A DNA stretch of 53,604 nucleotides from Burkholderiaceae bacterium (lineage in GTDB: Bacteria > Pseudomonadota > Gammaproteobacteria > Burkholderiales > Burkholderiaceae_F): the NCBI GenBank assembly GCA_017646335.1, contig JAGCMT010000074.1:1-53604 (forward strand), written 5' to 3'. Position numbers and translations under genes: made by a program. Position 1 is the stretch's first letter, and each line of letters starts with the position of its first letter. Below the pieces are notes generated by a model. It did not search any database. It was given only the letters and a program-made list of their open reading frames with translations, and was not told where the DNA came from. Of the stretch, positions 17,730-26,677 are shown piece after piece.

Positions 17730-19052
17730 TTAACCGAACACAAACATACCGACAGCCATGACGATCACGGCAGCGATACACGGAAGAGCAGTGCGCTTAG
17801 CCACTTCGATCGGGTTCACACCAGCGATACCGGCCAAGATGATGACACCACCGGCGATCGGGGACATCGTACGACCGATACCGGCAGCCATTTGAGCCAC
17901 GGCACCCAATTGAACGACCGTCAAACCGAAGTCAGCAGCGTACGGCGTGATGGCTTCGTTGAAAGCCAAAGCAGCAGCGTTACCGGAACCGCAAACGGTA
18001 GCCATAATGTACGGACCGATCACAGCGGAGAACATAGCGACTTCTTGAGAGCCCTTCATGGCATCAACGATAGCGCCCGTCAAACCGATGGACTTCATAC
18101 CGGCAGCAAACATAGCAGCAGCAGCCATCAAGACGACCACGTCGCAGAAACCGTCACCGGCACCGCGGCAGAACTTCTTGGAAGCTTCGCCGACGCTTTG
18201 CTTACGAACCAAAGCAACGATCATACCGAGAGCCGTACCGATCAACATGCAGATAGGCACAGAGAACGTCTTGGTGGGCAACCAACCGACTTGCTTGGAA
18301 GCGATCACGAGCAAGAAGAGCGGAACGACCGGGATAAGGGCCATAATCGGGTTGACCTTGAAGTTCTTCAATTCTTCGTCAGAAGCAACATTGTCGTTAG
18401 CCGTCGAGCCGACACCTTCCTTCAAGAACATGCAAAGCATGGCCAAGACGATAGCGGCGACCACAGCACCGGCAGCAGCCGGAACGGCTTCAGCCATAAT
18501 CACGATCATGGCGTCAGGCGAAGAGATTTCACCGGCCTTGTGAGCGATTTGTGCAACTTGCGGGTTGAACATCAAACCCGGGCTGATGACGGAACCCCAC
18601 GTACCGAGGAACACGGCAGCGGCAGCCATCACCGGACGGACCTTCAAAGCGATCAAAGCAGGAATCAACAACACACCGACAGAAGCGGCAATACCGGCTG
18701 CAGACGGCAAGATGATGTTCAAAACCCACGTGATCATCACGGCACCCGGGATCACGACCATCGGAACCTTGGTCAACGGACGGACCAAAGCGTGGACCAA
18801 GTGATCAGAGCACTTCGTGTACGTCATCACATAACCGAAACCCATCACGGTCACGATCGTGGTAACGAGAGAACCACCAACCAATTGCTTGATGAAGGCA
18901 TTTGCTGCCACTTCAAGCGTGGTGGAAGAACCGACGCATTGACCAAGAATGGTCATCAAAACGCCGGAGATCACGAGCACGAGACGTGCTTCGTAGTTCT
19001 TATAAATAAACCAGAACGTCAAAATGACGATGGCTACACCAATCCATAACAT
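17730..19052 (-). CDS. dcuC: DcuC-family C4-dicarboxylate carrier (module B)
   Basis: Second DcuC-type carrier, 440 residues, paralogous to the one at 15172. Shared segments are WFIYKNYEARLVL, LPSAAGIAASVGVLLIPALI, FLGTWGSVISPGLMFNP and CGSGNAAALAFNEA. The ATG at 19052 has a strong AGGAGG 7 nt upstream. It lies 34 bp downstream of the lyase-like gene in the same orientation, so the two form an operon under the divergent LysR gene at 20787. Codon choice is strongly biased (Ala mostly GCT or GCA, Lys AAG), as in the ribosomal protein genes here. This suggests high expression and differs from the first carrier. Confidence 0.88.
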   Translation of the reverse strand: MLWIGVAIVILTFWFIYKNYEARLVLVISGVLMTILGQCVGSSTTLEVAANAFIKQLVGGSLVTTIVTVMGFGYVMTYTKCSDHLVHALVRPLTKVPMVVIPGAVMITWVLNIILPSAAGIAASVGVLLIPALIALKVRPVMAAAAVFLGTWGSVISPGLMFNPQVAQIAHKAGEISSPDAMIVIMAEAVPAAAGAVVAAIVLAMLCMFLKEGVGSTANDNVASDEELKNFKVNPIMALIPVVPLFLLVIASKQVGWLPTKTFSVPICMLIGTALGMIVALVRKQSVGEASKKFCRGAGDGFCDVVVLMAAAAMFAAGMKSIGLTGAIVDAMKGSQEVAMFSAVIGPYIMATVCGSGNAAALAFNEAITPYAADFGLTVVQLGAVAQMAAGIGRTMSPIAGGVIILAGIAGVNPIEVAKRTALPCIAAVIVMAVGMFVFG

Positions 19053-19086
19053 ATAAAGCCTCCTATGCTAGGACCAAGAGAGAGTT

Positions 19087-20571
19087 TTACTTCATCAATG
19101 CGGCAAAGAGTTCATCGAGACGCTTATCGCAAGCATCCAAATGAGCACGTTTGTCGTTCAACCATTGATGATCGGCTTGCAGACGCTTTTCAGAATCGGC
19201 AAGACCGTCGCGAACACAGTCCGGAGCGGGCGAACCCGTACCGACGCGAGTACGAACCACGTATTCTGCACCGAGCGTTTCACGCAATTGAGCTTCATTG
19301 AGCGGCAATTCGCATTCGGCCCAACCGAAACGTTCAGCCACTTCACGATAGATTTCGACTGCCTTGGCATACGGGAAGGTCTTCGGGAGATAGCCTTCAC
19401 GACGAGCCACGGTCACGATACCGCTAGCGAAGTTATGACCCACACGGAACGGCACGGCATGTTCGTGTTGCAACGTTTCTGCCAAAGCCATCGTGCAAGT
19501 CCAGTCATTATCGAGCTCTTCAAGGGCACGTTCGCGGTCGACCTTCAACATTTGGAAGGCCCAACGAGCCAATTGCAACATGTGTACGCCTTGAACAAAG
19601 ACGGCAGCGTTGTCTTCCGACACGCTTTCTTTGTTGTCATACATACCCAATTGCAAGTTGTGTGCGCGGATATAAGCCGTTTGAGCGGCACCGATCACGT
19701 CACCGGCTTTCGCACGGGTCTTATTGACGATACCGGGGTTACGCTTTTGCGGCATAGCCGACGAACCGTAAGCGGCCGAAGAGTCCAACAACAACCAAGG
19801 ACGGGTTTGAGAATACTGTTGAGCAAGATCTTGCATCAACGTCGTGATACGAACAGCGATGTTCGAAGCAATACTGGCAGCTTCCAAGGGAACGTCAAAA
19901 AGGCTGACTTGAGAGCTATCCAATGCATTTTTAATCGGTGCATCAAAACCTAACAAGTCGGCAAGGCGTTCACGAGAGAGCGGCCAGCTGGAATTAGCCA
20001 AAACGGCTGACCCCAAAGCCGACTGATTCACACGGCCCCATGCACTTTGGATACGATCGAAGTCGCGTTCGAAAGATTCCAAGAATGCCCAAAGATAAAA
20101 ACCTAACGTGATCGGCATGGCCTGAACCCCGTTGGTATAAGCCGGCATCCACGTTTCAGTATGTTCTTTAGCAAGAGCCATGAGCTCATCGCGGAATTCA
20201 TTCAATGCTTGAGTGAAGTCCAAGAACGACAAACGAAGACGGGCTTGATTGAGCGTTGCGAAGATATCTTGACGAGAGCGACCCGTATGGATGAGCGAAG
20301 CTTTCGGGCCACACTCTTCAATAAGGATCTTTTCCAGCGGCATGATGTCGCTAATCGGTTCGACACCGGGTTGCGAGAGTCGATGTTCGGCTGCTAGCTG
20401 TGCGCGAGCGATCATATCAGCATCTTCAGGGCTGACAATCCCTTCTTCCGTGAGCATCACCAAGGATGCACGGTTGATTCGGTTTTGCCAATAACCCCAA
20501 TTTTTTTCTTCTGCTTCACGGCTCGTGGCAGGCGGCCAATCATGACCCCAAGGAATCGTAGAAATAGCCAT
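19087..20571 (-). CDS. Argininosuccinate lyase-like enzyme, fumarase/aspartase superfamily (module B)
   Basis: Cytoplasmic lyase of the superfamily that eliminates fumarate from succinyl-amino or similar substrates. The 494-residue protein (ATG at 20571, GGAG 6 nt upstream) has the three active-site regions. The first is HTGRSRQD (95-102), where argininosuccinate lyase has SRND. The second is AYTNGVQAMP (144-153), where that enzyme has YTHLQ with an active-site Thr-His. The third is the mobile loop GSSAMPQKRNP (269-279), which is intact. The Asn-to-Gln and His-to-Asn changes recur in the paralog at 51971-53383, so they define a subgroup. ArgH function is unlikely. A C-terminal helical extension (about 455-494) is extra. 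It is in an operon with a DcuC carrier. Confidence 0.82.
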   Translation of the reverse strand: MAISTIPWGHDWPPATSREAEEKNWGYWQNRINRASLVMLTEEGIVSPEDADMIARAQLAAEHRLSQPGVEPISDIMPLEKILIEECGPKASLIHTGRSRQDIFATLNQARLRLSFLDFTQALNEFRDELMALAKEHTETWMPAYTNGVQAMPITLGFYLWAFLESFERDFDRIQSAWGRVNQSALGSAVLANSSWPLSRERLADLLGFDAPIKNALDSSQVSLFDVPLEAASIASNIAVRITTLMQDLAQQYSQTRPWLLLDSSAAYGSSAMPQKRNPGIVNKTRAKAGDVIGAAQTAYIRAHNLQLGMYDNKESVSEDNAAVFVQGVHMLQLARWAFQMLKVDRERALEELDNDWTCTMALAETLQHEHAVPFRVGHNFASGIVTVARREGYLPKTFPYAKAVEIYREVAERFGWAECELPLNEAQLRETLGAEYVVRTRVGTGSPAPDCVRDGLADSEKRLQADHQWLNDKRAHLDACDKRLDELFAALMK

Positions 20572-20651
20572 AGGGAACTCCTTCGGGCAAAAATACCCTA
20601 ATGTCATTTTAACCCTGTCGCAAAAAATAAACGGGCATTTTTGTCATTATT

Positions 20652-20758
20652 ATTCGTGATAAAATTGCATCAATAAAACTGAGATTCGCAACAATCACCC
20701 ACCATTTTGTAGGCTTTTCACGATTTTTCGTGCGATTTAATCCCGAATATTCGTGATA
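20652..20758. promoter_or_regulatory. Candidate LysR operator region, module B
   Basis: The 215-bp divergent gap holds ATTCGTGATA twice in direct orientation (20652-20661 and 20749-20758). Between them is the near-palindrome TCACGA-TTTT-TCGTG at 20718-20732. All three share the core TCGTG or its complement, consistent with multimeric LysR binding over both promoters. Confidence 0.5.
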
Positions 20759-20786
20759 CTTTCTCAACAAAATAGGGAAAATACCA

Positions 20787-21752
20787 ATGACGAAATCGTT
20801 ACACACCGGACGAGCCATGAATCTGGCGTTATGGTCACTATTCTTCCAAGTGTTAGAAGAGGGTTCTTTTTCTCGTGTCGCGGACCAGCGCGGCATCGAT
20901 CGTACGCAAGTGTCTCGAATGATCGCCACGTTAGAAGAAGAAATCGGCCACGAATTACTCATTCGTAACGGTCCCCGTATCCAACCGACGCAGATTGCCT
21001 TGGAAGCTCGTCAACAAATCGCTCCGTTGATTGAAGAGATGCATGATGCCTTGGCGATTGTGACGGCCAGTACCGAAGGCGAATCGGGAAGCATCCGATT
21101 CGGTGCCATGCCCGGTTTTATGCAAAATCAAATCGTGCCGCTTTTGGTGGAATTTCAACGCATTTATCCGCACATCACGTTTGACGTGACTGCCGACGAC
21201 GATCCGCAAGCGTTCATGCGCGGTCAAACCGACTTGATGCTCTACTACGGCCCGGTTCACAACCTCAATTTGGTCGAACACTGGGTAACGCGTGCCATCT
21301 TTATTCCTTGCGCTTCCCCCAAATACCTTGAGATGATGGGAACACCGAAAACGCCGGCCGATTTGGCTCAACATAACGGTATTCTTTACACGGGTCGTGT
21401 TCGTCCTCACTCCGACATCGTGGAAAAAGCCGGCTCTCAAGTGCATTACAAGTGGAAGTCGATGATTCGCTTCAACAACATCTTGTCGGCTAAAGCCGCC
21501 GCAGTCGCCGGTGGCGGCATCGTGCTCGACATGCCGATGCATCACTGCTATAACGAAATCGTTCGTGGCGAATTGGTTCCCGTCTTAAACGGCTGGCATG
21601 TCCCCAACTTGGACAATTACATCGCCAGCACCGTTGAAGCTGCCAAGCTCAAACGCGTTCAGATCTTCATCGACTGGTACATCCGTCGACGCCGAGAGAT
21701 CGAAGGCGAATTCCGCCGAACGCTCCAAGAAGACTACAACGTCCCAATCTAA
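20787..21752 (+). CDS. LysR-family transcriptional regulator (module B)
   Basis: A 321-residue LysR protein, helix-turn-helix in the first 75 residues (FSRVADQRGIDRTQVSRMI) and a C-terminal effector domain. It is strongly similar to the regulator at 16674-17636 along its whole length, so the two arose by duplication. It is divergent from the lyase-dcuC operon and likely regulates it. The start at 20787 follows AGGGAAAATACCA. It is closed by a perfect terminator shared with the convergent ZIP gene. Confidence 0.88.
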   Translation: MTKSLHTGRAMNLALWSLFFQVLEEGSFSRVADQRGIDRTQVSRMIATLEEEIGHELLIRNGPRIQPTQIALEARQQIAPLIEEMHDALAIVTASTEGESGSIRFGAMPGFMQNQIVPLLVEFQRIYPHITFDVTADDDPQAFMRGQTDLMLYYGPVHNLNLVEHWVTRAIFIPCASPKYLEMMGTPKTPADLAQHNGILYTGRVRPHSDIVEKAGSQVHYKWKSMIRFNNILSAKAAAVAGGGIVLDMPMHHCYNEIVRGELVPVLNGWHVPNLDNYIASTVEAAKLKRVQIFIDWYIRRRREIEGEFRRTLQEDYNVPI

Positions 21753-21787
21753 AAAAAGCTCAAACGAATCAATCGTTTGAGCTTTTT
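21751..21787. terminator. Bidirectional terminator between lysR and the ZIP gene
   Basis: An 11-bp stem AGCTCAAACGA / TCGTTTGAGCT (21757-21767 with 21773-21783), A7 before and T5 after. Confidence 0.87.
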
Positions 21788-21803
21788 CGTCACATCAGCA
21801 ATA

Positions 21804-22601
21804 TTAACCGAGCGCGCAGTCCAAAATCATCATAACGAGGAAACCCGCCATCACCGACAGCGTCCCGATATTGGAGTGCTCCCCTAGATTGGCTTGCGGA
21901 ATCAACTCTTCAACAACCACGTACATCATGGCTCCGGCACTAAAGGCCAAAAGCCACGGCATAAAGGGCGTGATCCAAGAAGCCATCAAAACGACCAAGC
22001 AACCGAAGACGAGTTCTGCCAAACCCGAAACGGCACCCATCGTAAAGGCCTTGCGAGGCGTGGCTCCCTCTTGCAAAAGCGGCAACGAAACGGCCGCACC
22101 TTCAGGAATATTTTGAATCCCCATACCGAGTGCCAATGCAACGGCAGCGGACATTGCTCCCGGATCCCCCGTTTGGGCGGCGATTACAAACAGTAAACCC
22201 ACGGACATCCCTTCCGGAATATTGTGAAGGCTTACTGCAAAGAAAAGCAGTGTCGAGCGAGACATCTTCGACTTCGGACCTTCCGGCTGATTGGACCCCG
22301 GGTGTAAGTGGGGTAACAGTTCATCCAAGCCCAAAAGGAACAAAACACCTAAAAGAAAACCGCCCGCGGCCGGAATCCAAGCAATATTGCCCGCTTCTTC
22401 AGCCGCATCCATCGCCGGAATGAGCAAACTCCAAACACTGGCGGCAATCATGATGCCTGCAGCCAATCCCAAAGCCATACGGTGATAGTTGGGATTCATG
22501 CGTTTACCAATTAAGAAAACCGAAGCAGCCCCCAGAGCCGTCATCGCACTCGTAAAACCGGTCCCCGTGGCAACCCAACCGAGTGTCGTTGTTAAATCCA
22601 T
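21804..22601 (-). CDS. ZIP-family divalent metal transporter
   Basis: Inner-membrane metal importer of the ZIP family (ZupT/GufA type), expected to take up zinc, iron or manganese. The 265-residue protein has eight hydrophobic segments. It has the two metal-site motifs of the family: FFAVSLHNIPEG near residue 123 and MGIQNIPEGAAVSLPL near 160. A histidine-containing loop, ELLPHLHPGSNQPEG, lies between helices 3 and 4. The second motif begins Gln-Asn rather than His-Asn. Monocistronic. Metal preference cannot be read from the sequence. Confidence 0.88.
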   Translation of the reverse strand: MDLTTTLGWVATGTGFTSAMTALGAASVFLIGKRMNPNYHRMALGLAAGIMIAASVWSLLIPAMDAAEEAGNIAWIPAAGGFLLGVLFLLGLDELLPHLHPGSNQPEGPKSKMSRSTLLFFAVSLHNIPEGMSVGLLFVIAAQTGDPGAMSAAVALALGMGIQNIPEGAAVSLPLLQEGATPRKAFTMGAVSGLAELVFGCLVVLMASWITPFMPWLLAFSAGAMMYVVVEELIPQANLGEHSNIGTLSVMAGFLVMMILDCALG

Positions 22602-22688
22602 AGTGAAAATCCTGTCTGCAAAATCTGATACTAATTATTCTATGCGCGAAGTTTAAGACCGTCTTAACGAGTTGCACTTAGAGGCAAA

Positions 22689-22725
22689 GAAAAAGGCTGC
22701 TAATCCACAAAAGACTCGCAGCCTT
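22689..22725 (-). terminator. Terminator after the DUF456 gene
   Basis: The arms AAGGCTGC and GCAGCCTT (22693-22700 with 22718-22725) pair. The minus strand continues TTTTTCTTT. It ends the dnaB-DUF456 transcript. Confidence 0.75.
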
Positions 22726-22744
22726 GATTTGGAACAGCGGATGC

Positions 22745-23239
22745 TCAAACGAATCGAACCGTGATCATCACGCCCAACATAATAAAGGCAATGGCCACTT
22801 TCAAAGCGATACCGGCCATCATACCGACCCAAGTGGCCCAACTGACTTTCGTAGCCAAACGCATGTCACGATGACCGATCATTTCGCCGATAAAGGCACC
22901 GATGACCGGGAATAAGAAAATACCGATAAGCCCAAACGGAATCCCCAAAATCGTACCGACAAAAGCTCCGGTTAATCCTAACTTGGTCGCACCGGCTCGC
23001 CCGGCTCCCATCGATTGACTGACCCAATCGATCACGATGGAAATCACCGTCAAAACGGCCAAAGATACCAACGTCCAAAAACCAATGTGCTCAAAGTTCT
23101 CGACATAACCGATGACCCAGGCGCCGGCAAAAATCATCGGGATACCGGGCAAGGCCGGAATAATCGTTCCCGCCAATCCACAAAGAATCAGCAAGACGGC
23201 CACCGTGTAGAGACCATAAGTAAACAAATATTCCATCAT
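22745..23239 (-). CDS. DUF456-family membrane protein
   Basis: A 164-residue membrane protein with about five hydrophobic segments. It has the Gly- and Pro-rich family pattern GLAGTIIPALPGIPMIFAG near the N-terminus and the glycine-zipper-like stretch KLGLTGAFVGTILG to GLIGIFLFPVIGAFIGE. DUF456 has no established function. The ATG at 23239 lies 2 nt after the dnaB stop, so the two genes are co-transcribed and probably coupled. Another ATG follows directly, so the start is uncertain by one codon. Confidence 0.78.
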   Translation of the reverse strand: MMEYLFTYGLYTVAVLLILCGLAGTIIPALPGIPMIFAGAWVIGYVENFEHIGFWTLVSLAVLTVISIVIDWVSQSMGAGRAGATKLGLTGAFVGTILGIPFGLIGIFLFPVIGAFIGEMIGHRDMRLATKVSWATWVGMMAGIALKVAIAFIMLGVMITVRFV

Positions 23240-23241
23240 AA

Positions 23242-24612
23242 TCAATAACGTGCGCGATTCTTAAAGTGAGTGTATTCGCCAAAGAACGTCAAATCGATCG
23301 TACCGATCGGACCGTTACGTTGCTTACGAACGATGGCTTCGGCATTGCGTTCTTCGTCCGTCCCCTTGATTTCTTCGTTATAGACCACATCACGGTACAA
23401 GAAGATAATCACGTCGGCGTCCTGTTCGATTGCACCGGATTCACGCAAGTCACTCATCACCGGTCGCTTATCCGGGCGGCTGTCGACACTACGATTCAAT
23501 TGAGACAAACCGATGATGGGACAACCCAATTCTTTTGCCAACAACTTCAAACCACGCGAAATATCGGAAATTTCACTGGCGCGGTTATCGGATTTACCTT
23601 CGCCGCTCATCAATTGGATGTAGTCAACAACGATCAAACCCAATTGCTTCACTTCACGAGAGAGGCGGCGAGCACGGGAACGAACGTCAGAGATACGAAG
23701 ACCGGCCGAATCGTCAATGAAGACATTCTTCGAATTGGCGATATCCGTCACGGCTTCACCCATGCGTTGCAATTCATCACCTTTTAATTGACCGTCACGA
23801 AGATTACCCAACGGGATGCGCTTGTAGGAGCTGATCAAACGCATGGCCAATTGCTCGGCCGGCATTTCCATGGAGAAAATGGCAACAGGCATTCCGGCAC
23901 GCAAAGCCACGTGCTCGGCAATGTTCATGGCAAACGTCGTTTTACCCATGGCCGGACGACCGGCCACCACGATCAATTCGCCGGGGTGCATCCCCTTCGT
24001 CAAGTGATCAAGATCGGTAAAACCGGTCGGCACACCGGTCACGATGTTGGCACTCTTGGAATTAAAGAGCTTCGTGACTTGATCGTTCACGGCAATCAAC
24101 GCATTCTTAACGGGCTTCAAACCTTCATTGGCCGTTTGTGCTTGTTCACTGATACCGAACACGGCTTTTTCAGCCATGTCCAAAATATCCTTCGTTTCCA
24201 AACCCTTCGTATCCAAAGCCGAATCCACAATGGCCGAACCGGCAGACACCAACGAGCGCAAGATGCTTCGATCACGAACGATTTCAGCGTAACGACGAGC
24301 GTTGGCAGAGTTCGGCGTATTCATGGCCAACGAATTCAAGAAGCTCTTCGTGCCTTCTTGACCCAAACCCACTGCCACCATCGAATCGTGCACGGTCAAC
24401 ACGTCAGCCGGACGACCTGAGGTGATCAAATTGGAGATGTGCTCATAGATACGACGGTGGTCACCGCGATAGAAATCTTCGGCTTGTACGACGTCATTGA
24501 CCATGTCATAGACACGGTTGTCGATCAAAAGACTCCCCAAAAGCCCTTGTTCGGCTTCAGTCGAATGCGGGGGCAATCGTACGGTTTCGGTTTTTTCAAG
24601 CTCTTCGGCCAT
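23242..24612 (-). CDS. dnaB: Replicative DNA helicase DnaB
   Basis: Hexameric 5'-3' helicase of the replication fork. The 456-residue protein begins MAEELEKTETVRLPPHSTEA. I start at the ATG at 24612, because the 35 codons upstream look unlike DnaB. The N-terminal domain (about 15-120, LPPHSTEAEQGLLGSLL) interacts with primase. The RecA-type motor follows, with Walker A GRPAMGKT, FSMEMPAEQLAMRL, Walker B LIVVDYIQLM, and QLNRSVDSRPDKRPVMSDLR. Size is normal with no intein. It sits downstream of the rpsF-rplI block, as in many proteobacteria, but azlCD and a terminator lie between. Confidence 0.96.
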   Translation of the reverse strand: MAEELEKTETVRLPPHSTEAEQGLLGSLLIDNRVYDMVNDVVQAEDFYRGDHRRIYEHISNLITSGRPADVLTVHDSMVAVGLGQEGTKSFLNSLAMNTPNSANARRYAEIVRDRSILRSLVSAGSAIVDSALDTKGLETKDILDMAEKAVFGISEQAQTANEGLKPVKNALIAVNDQVTKLFNSKSANIVTGVPTGFTDLDHLTKGMHPGELIVVAGRPAMGKTTFAMNIAEHVALRAGMPVAIFSMEMPAEQLAMRLISSYKRIPLGNLRDGQLKGDELQRMGEAVTDIANSKNVFIDDSAGLRISDVRSRARRLSREVKQLGLIVVDYIQLMSGEGKSDNRASEISDISRGLKLLAKELGCPIIGLSQLNRSVDSRPDKRPVMSDLRESGAIEQDADVIIFLYRDVVYNEEIKGTDEERNAEAIVRKQRNGPIGTIDLTFFGEYTHFKNRARY

Positions 24613-24735
24613 GATGTATCTGCTCGTCAAAATTCGTGTAAGACGAATTATTGTAGCAGACCACAAAGGGTAGAAAAGCACCAATCGAAAATCTAGAAAT
24701 AGTATTTTTTGGACCACAAAATATCGTGGTAGAGG

Positions 24736-25056
24736 TTAGAAGAAATGGTGAAGTAGGCCATTGAGAACCACGGCAAAAATCACCGTGATCGGCATACTCT
24801 TGGTCTTGAGAGCCACTGCAACGGTTAAAAGCAGCGTCGCGAGATCTCGAATATCGGTGGTCATAAAAGAAGGCGCCACAATGGCCATCATCACGCAAGC
24901 GGGCGCCGCATCCAATACGCGCGCCAAACGAGGAGAAACCTCGCGATCACGCAAAAGTAACCACCCGATTACACGCGTTGAATATGTGGCGATAACCATC
25001 GCGGCAATCACCATCAATTCACTGGCACCGGGCCAAGCCAAGAAGTCCAAACTCAT
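24736..25056 (-). CDS. azlD: AzlD-family branched-chain amino acid exporter small subunit
   Basis: A 106-residue membrane protein with about four helices (MVIAAMVIATYSTRVIGWLLL, then LARVLDAAPACVMMAIVAPS). It is the small partner of AzlC. AzlCD/YgaZH pairs export branched-chain amino acids. Its ATG overlaps the azlC stop by 4 nt, so the two are coupled in translation. The last gene of the pair. Confidence 0.85.
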   Translation of the reverse strand: MSLDFLAWPGASELMVIAAMVIATYSTRVIGWLLLRDREVSPRLARVLDAAPACVMMAIVAPSFMTTDIRDLATLLLTVAVALKTKSMPITVIFAVVLNGLLHHFF

Positions 25057-25772
25057 CGTTCACCCCCTTGGACGTAGACCCAAAAAAGCGAGGCGGCAAT
25101 GGCAAGCATCACGGCGTAGTGGGTGGGAAAGAAAAGACTGGCAATGGCAGAAACGATACCGGCAACCACAACAGGAGACCATTGTTTGATACCACGACTC
25201 ATCATTGCCAATAGGGCAATGAAGGTAGCAGGAAACGCCATCATAAAGCCGTACTGCGTCATATCACCTACAGACTGCCCGACAAGAGCCCCCACGGCTG
25301 CGCCCATCCACCAGACGATCCAAAGCGTCAGCGCTAAAGAAAAATAGAAGGTCGGACAAAGAAGCTTTTCGGTAGCAATCCCCGCTTGCTTTCGACGATC
25401 GATCTCGTTCATGGCCAATGCCCACGTTTCGTCGCACATGAGGAAAAAAATCGTCAGCGCCGTGGGATTGGAAAGACCGGCCTTTTGAACGTAAGGCGTT
25501 AAAGCGGCACCCATCACAATGTGGCGAGAATTAATAAGCCACGTTGTCATCGCGATGAGAAGAAGCGGAGGGGTAGCACTCCAAAGGGAAACGGCAGCAA
25601 ATTCACTACCGCCGGCCAAATTCAAACCGCACATGATCGCCATGCCCAAAGCGCTCAAACCGTGTTGAGAACCTTGGACACCCAAAATGAAGGCGAGCGG
25701 TAAAAAGCCCAATGCGACGGGAAGCGCCATGACCATGCCGCGTCGAATCGAGGTGTGCGTAGAATCGAGCAT
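25053..25772 (-). CDS. azlC: AzlC-family branched-chain amino acid exporter large subunit
   Basis: A 239-residue membrane protein with the AzlC pattern RGMVMALPVALGFLPLAFILG near the start, then LAGGSEFAAVSLW and LINSRHIVMGAALTPY, and FFLMCDETWALA. It is the large subunit of a two-part exporter with AzlD, expected to move branched-chain amino acids out of the cell. The ATG at 25772 is chosen: AGGGA lies 9 nt upstream, while the ATG eight codons earlier has no ribosome binding site. It lies between rplI's terminator and dnaB, apparently as its own operon. Confidence 0.87.
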   Translation of the reverse strand: MLDSTHTSIRRGMVMALPVALGFLPLAFILGVQGSQHGLSALGMAIMCGLNLAGGSEFAAVSLWSATPPLLLIAMTTWLINSRHIVMGAALTPYVQKAGLSNPTALTIFFLMCDETWALAMNEIDRRKQAGIATEKLLCPTFYFSLALTLWIVWWMGAAVGALVGQSVGDMTQYGFMMAFPATFIALLAMMSRGIKQWSPVVVAGIVSAIASLFFPTHYAVMLAIAASLFWVYVQGGER

Positions 25773-25864
25773 AAGAAAAAATCCCTGTATGCCCATCTTA
25801 CTGCAAAGCCATCAGTTAGGCATACAAAGATTGCCGTAGTCTTCATCCTTTTTGTACGGACAAA

Positions 25865-25900
25865 GAAAAACGGGTTACCTGCAACCGGCAGGTAACCCGT
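25865..25900 (-). terminator. Terminator of the rpsF-rplI operon
   Basis: A perfect 13-bp stem ACGGGTTACCTGC / GCAGGTAACCCGT (25870-25882 with 25888-25900), followed by TTTTCTTTG on the minus strand. It separates the ribosomal operon from azlCD. Confidence 0.88.
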
Positions 25901-25922
25901 TTAAATCGATCGAAAACGTCGA

Positions 25923-26375
25923 TTAGGCAGCTTCAGCAACGACCTTGACCGTGATGTCGGCGACGATTTCGCCCAACAAACCGATCGTGAGCGTGTATTC
26001 GCCAACAGCCTTGATAGCGCCGAGCGGCGTACGGACTTGAGACTTCTTGATTTCGAAGCCTTGAGCCTTGAGGGCTTCAGCGACGTCAGCGTTCGTAACG
26101 GAACCGAAGAGGCGACCGTCAACACCAGCCTTGCTCGTGATTTCCACAGCAACGCCGTTCAACTTGCCAGCCAATTCTTCAGCAGCAGCGATACGTTCAG
26201 CTTGAGCACGTTCCAATTCAGCACGGCGAGCTTCGAATTCAGCGATAGCAGCTTCCGTAGCACGCTTTGCACGCTTCGTCGGGATCAAGAAGTTACGAGC
26301 GTAACCGTCCTTAACCTTGACGATGTCACCCAAATCACCGAGGTGGTTAATCTTTTCAAGAAGAATAACTTGCAT
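25923..26375 (-). CDS. rplI: 50S ribosomal protein L9
   Basis: A 150-residue L9 with the typical start [20 protein letters not shown] and the N-terminal rRNA-binding domain ([13 protein letters not shown]). A long connecting helix rich in Ala, Glu and Arg spans residues 40-75, followed by the C-terminal domain (DGRLFGSVT). It is the last gene of rpsF-priB-rpsR-rplI, 18 nt after rpsR, with a strong terminator behind. Confidence 0.97.
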   Translation of the reverse strand: MQVILLEKINHLGDLGDIVKVKDGYARNFLIPTKRAKRATEAAIAEFEARRAELERAQAERIAAAEELAGKLNGVAVEITSKAGVDGRLFGSVTNADVAEALKAQGFEIKKSQVRTPLGAIKAVGEYTLTIGLLGEIVADITVKVVAEAA

Positions 26376-26393
26376 TTGATTACTCCCTGGTAA

Positions 26394-26666
26394 TTATTGG
26401 TTGTCCGTGTACTGCAACAAAGCCAAGAAGCGAGCGCGCTTGATAGCCGTGTCGAGTTGACGTTGATAGATTGCCTTCGTGCCCGTCAAACGAGCCGGCA
26501 TGATCTTGCCGTTTTCTTGGATGAAGTCACGGAGCGTGTCGACATCCTTGTAGTCGATCATTTCGACGTTTTCAGCCGTGAAACGGCAGAATTTCTTACG
26601 CTTGAAAAGCGCATTTTGTTGGTTGCCACGGCGCGGCTTACCCTTGCCCTTTGCACCAAAAGCCAT
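26394..26666 (-). CDS. rpsR: 30S ribosomal protein S18
   Basis: A 90-residue S18 with the core [26 protein letters not shown] and [25 protein letters not shown]. It binds next to S6 on the 30S platform. The N-terminal extension [17 protein letters not shown] is basic and a little longer than in Escherichia coli. It lies between priB and rplI with short gaps. Confidence 0.97.
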   Translation of the reverse strand: MAFGAKGKGKPRRGNQQNALFKRKKFCRFTAENVEMIDYKDVDTLRDFIQENGKIMPARLTGTKAIYQRQLDTAIKRARFLALLQYTDNQ

Positions 26667-26677
26667 TTTTAAACTCC

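Noticed and set aside
19087-20571. Straight ArgH annotation of the lyase
   Set aside because: The active-site Thr-His and SRND motifs are both altered, a carrier and LysR gene sit beside it, and no arginine gene is near.
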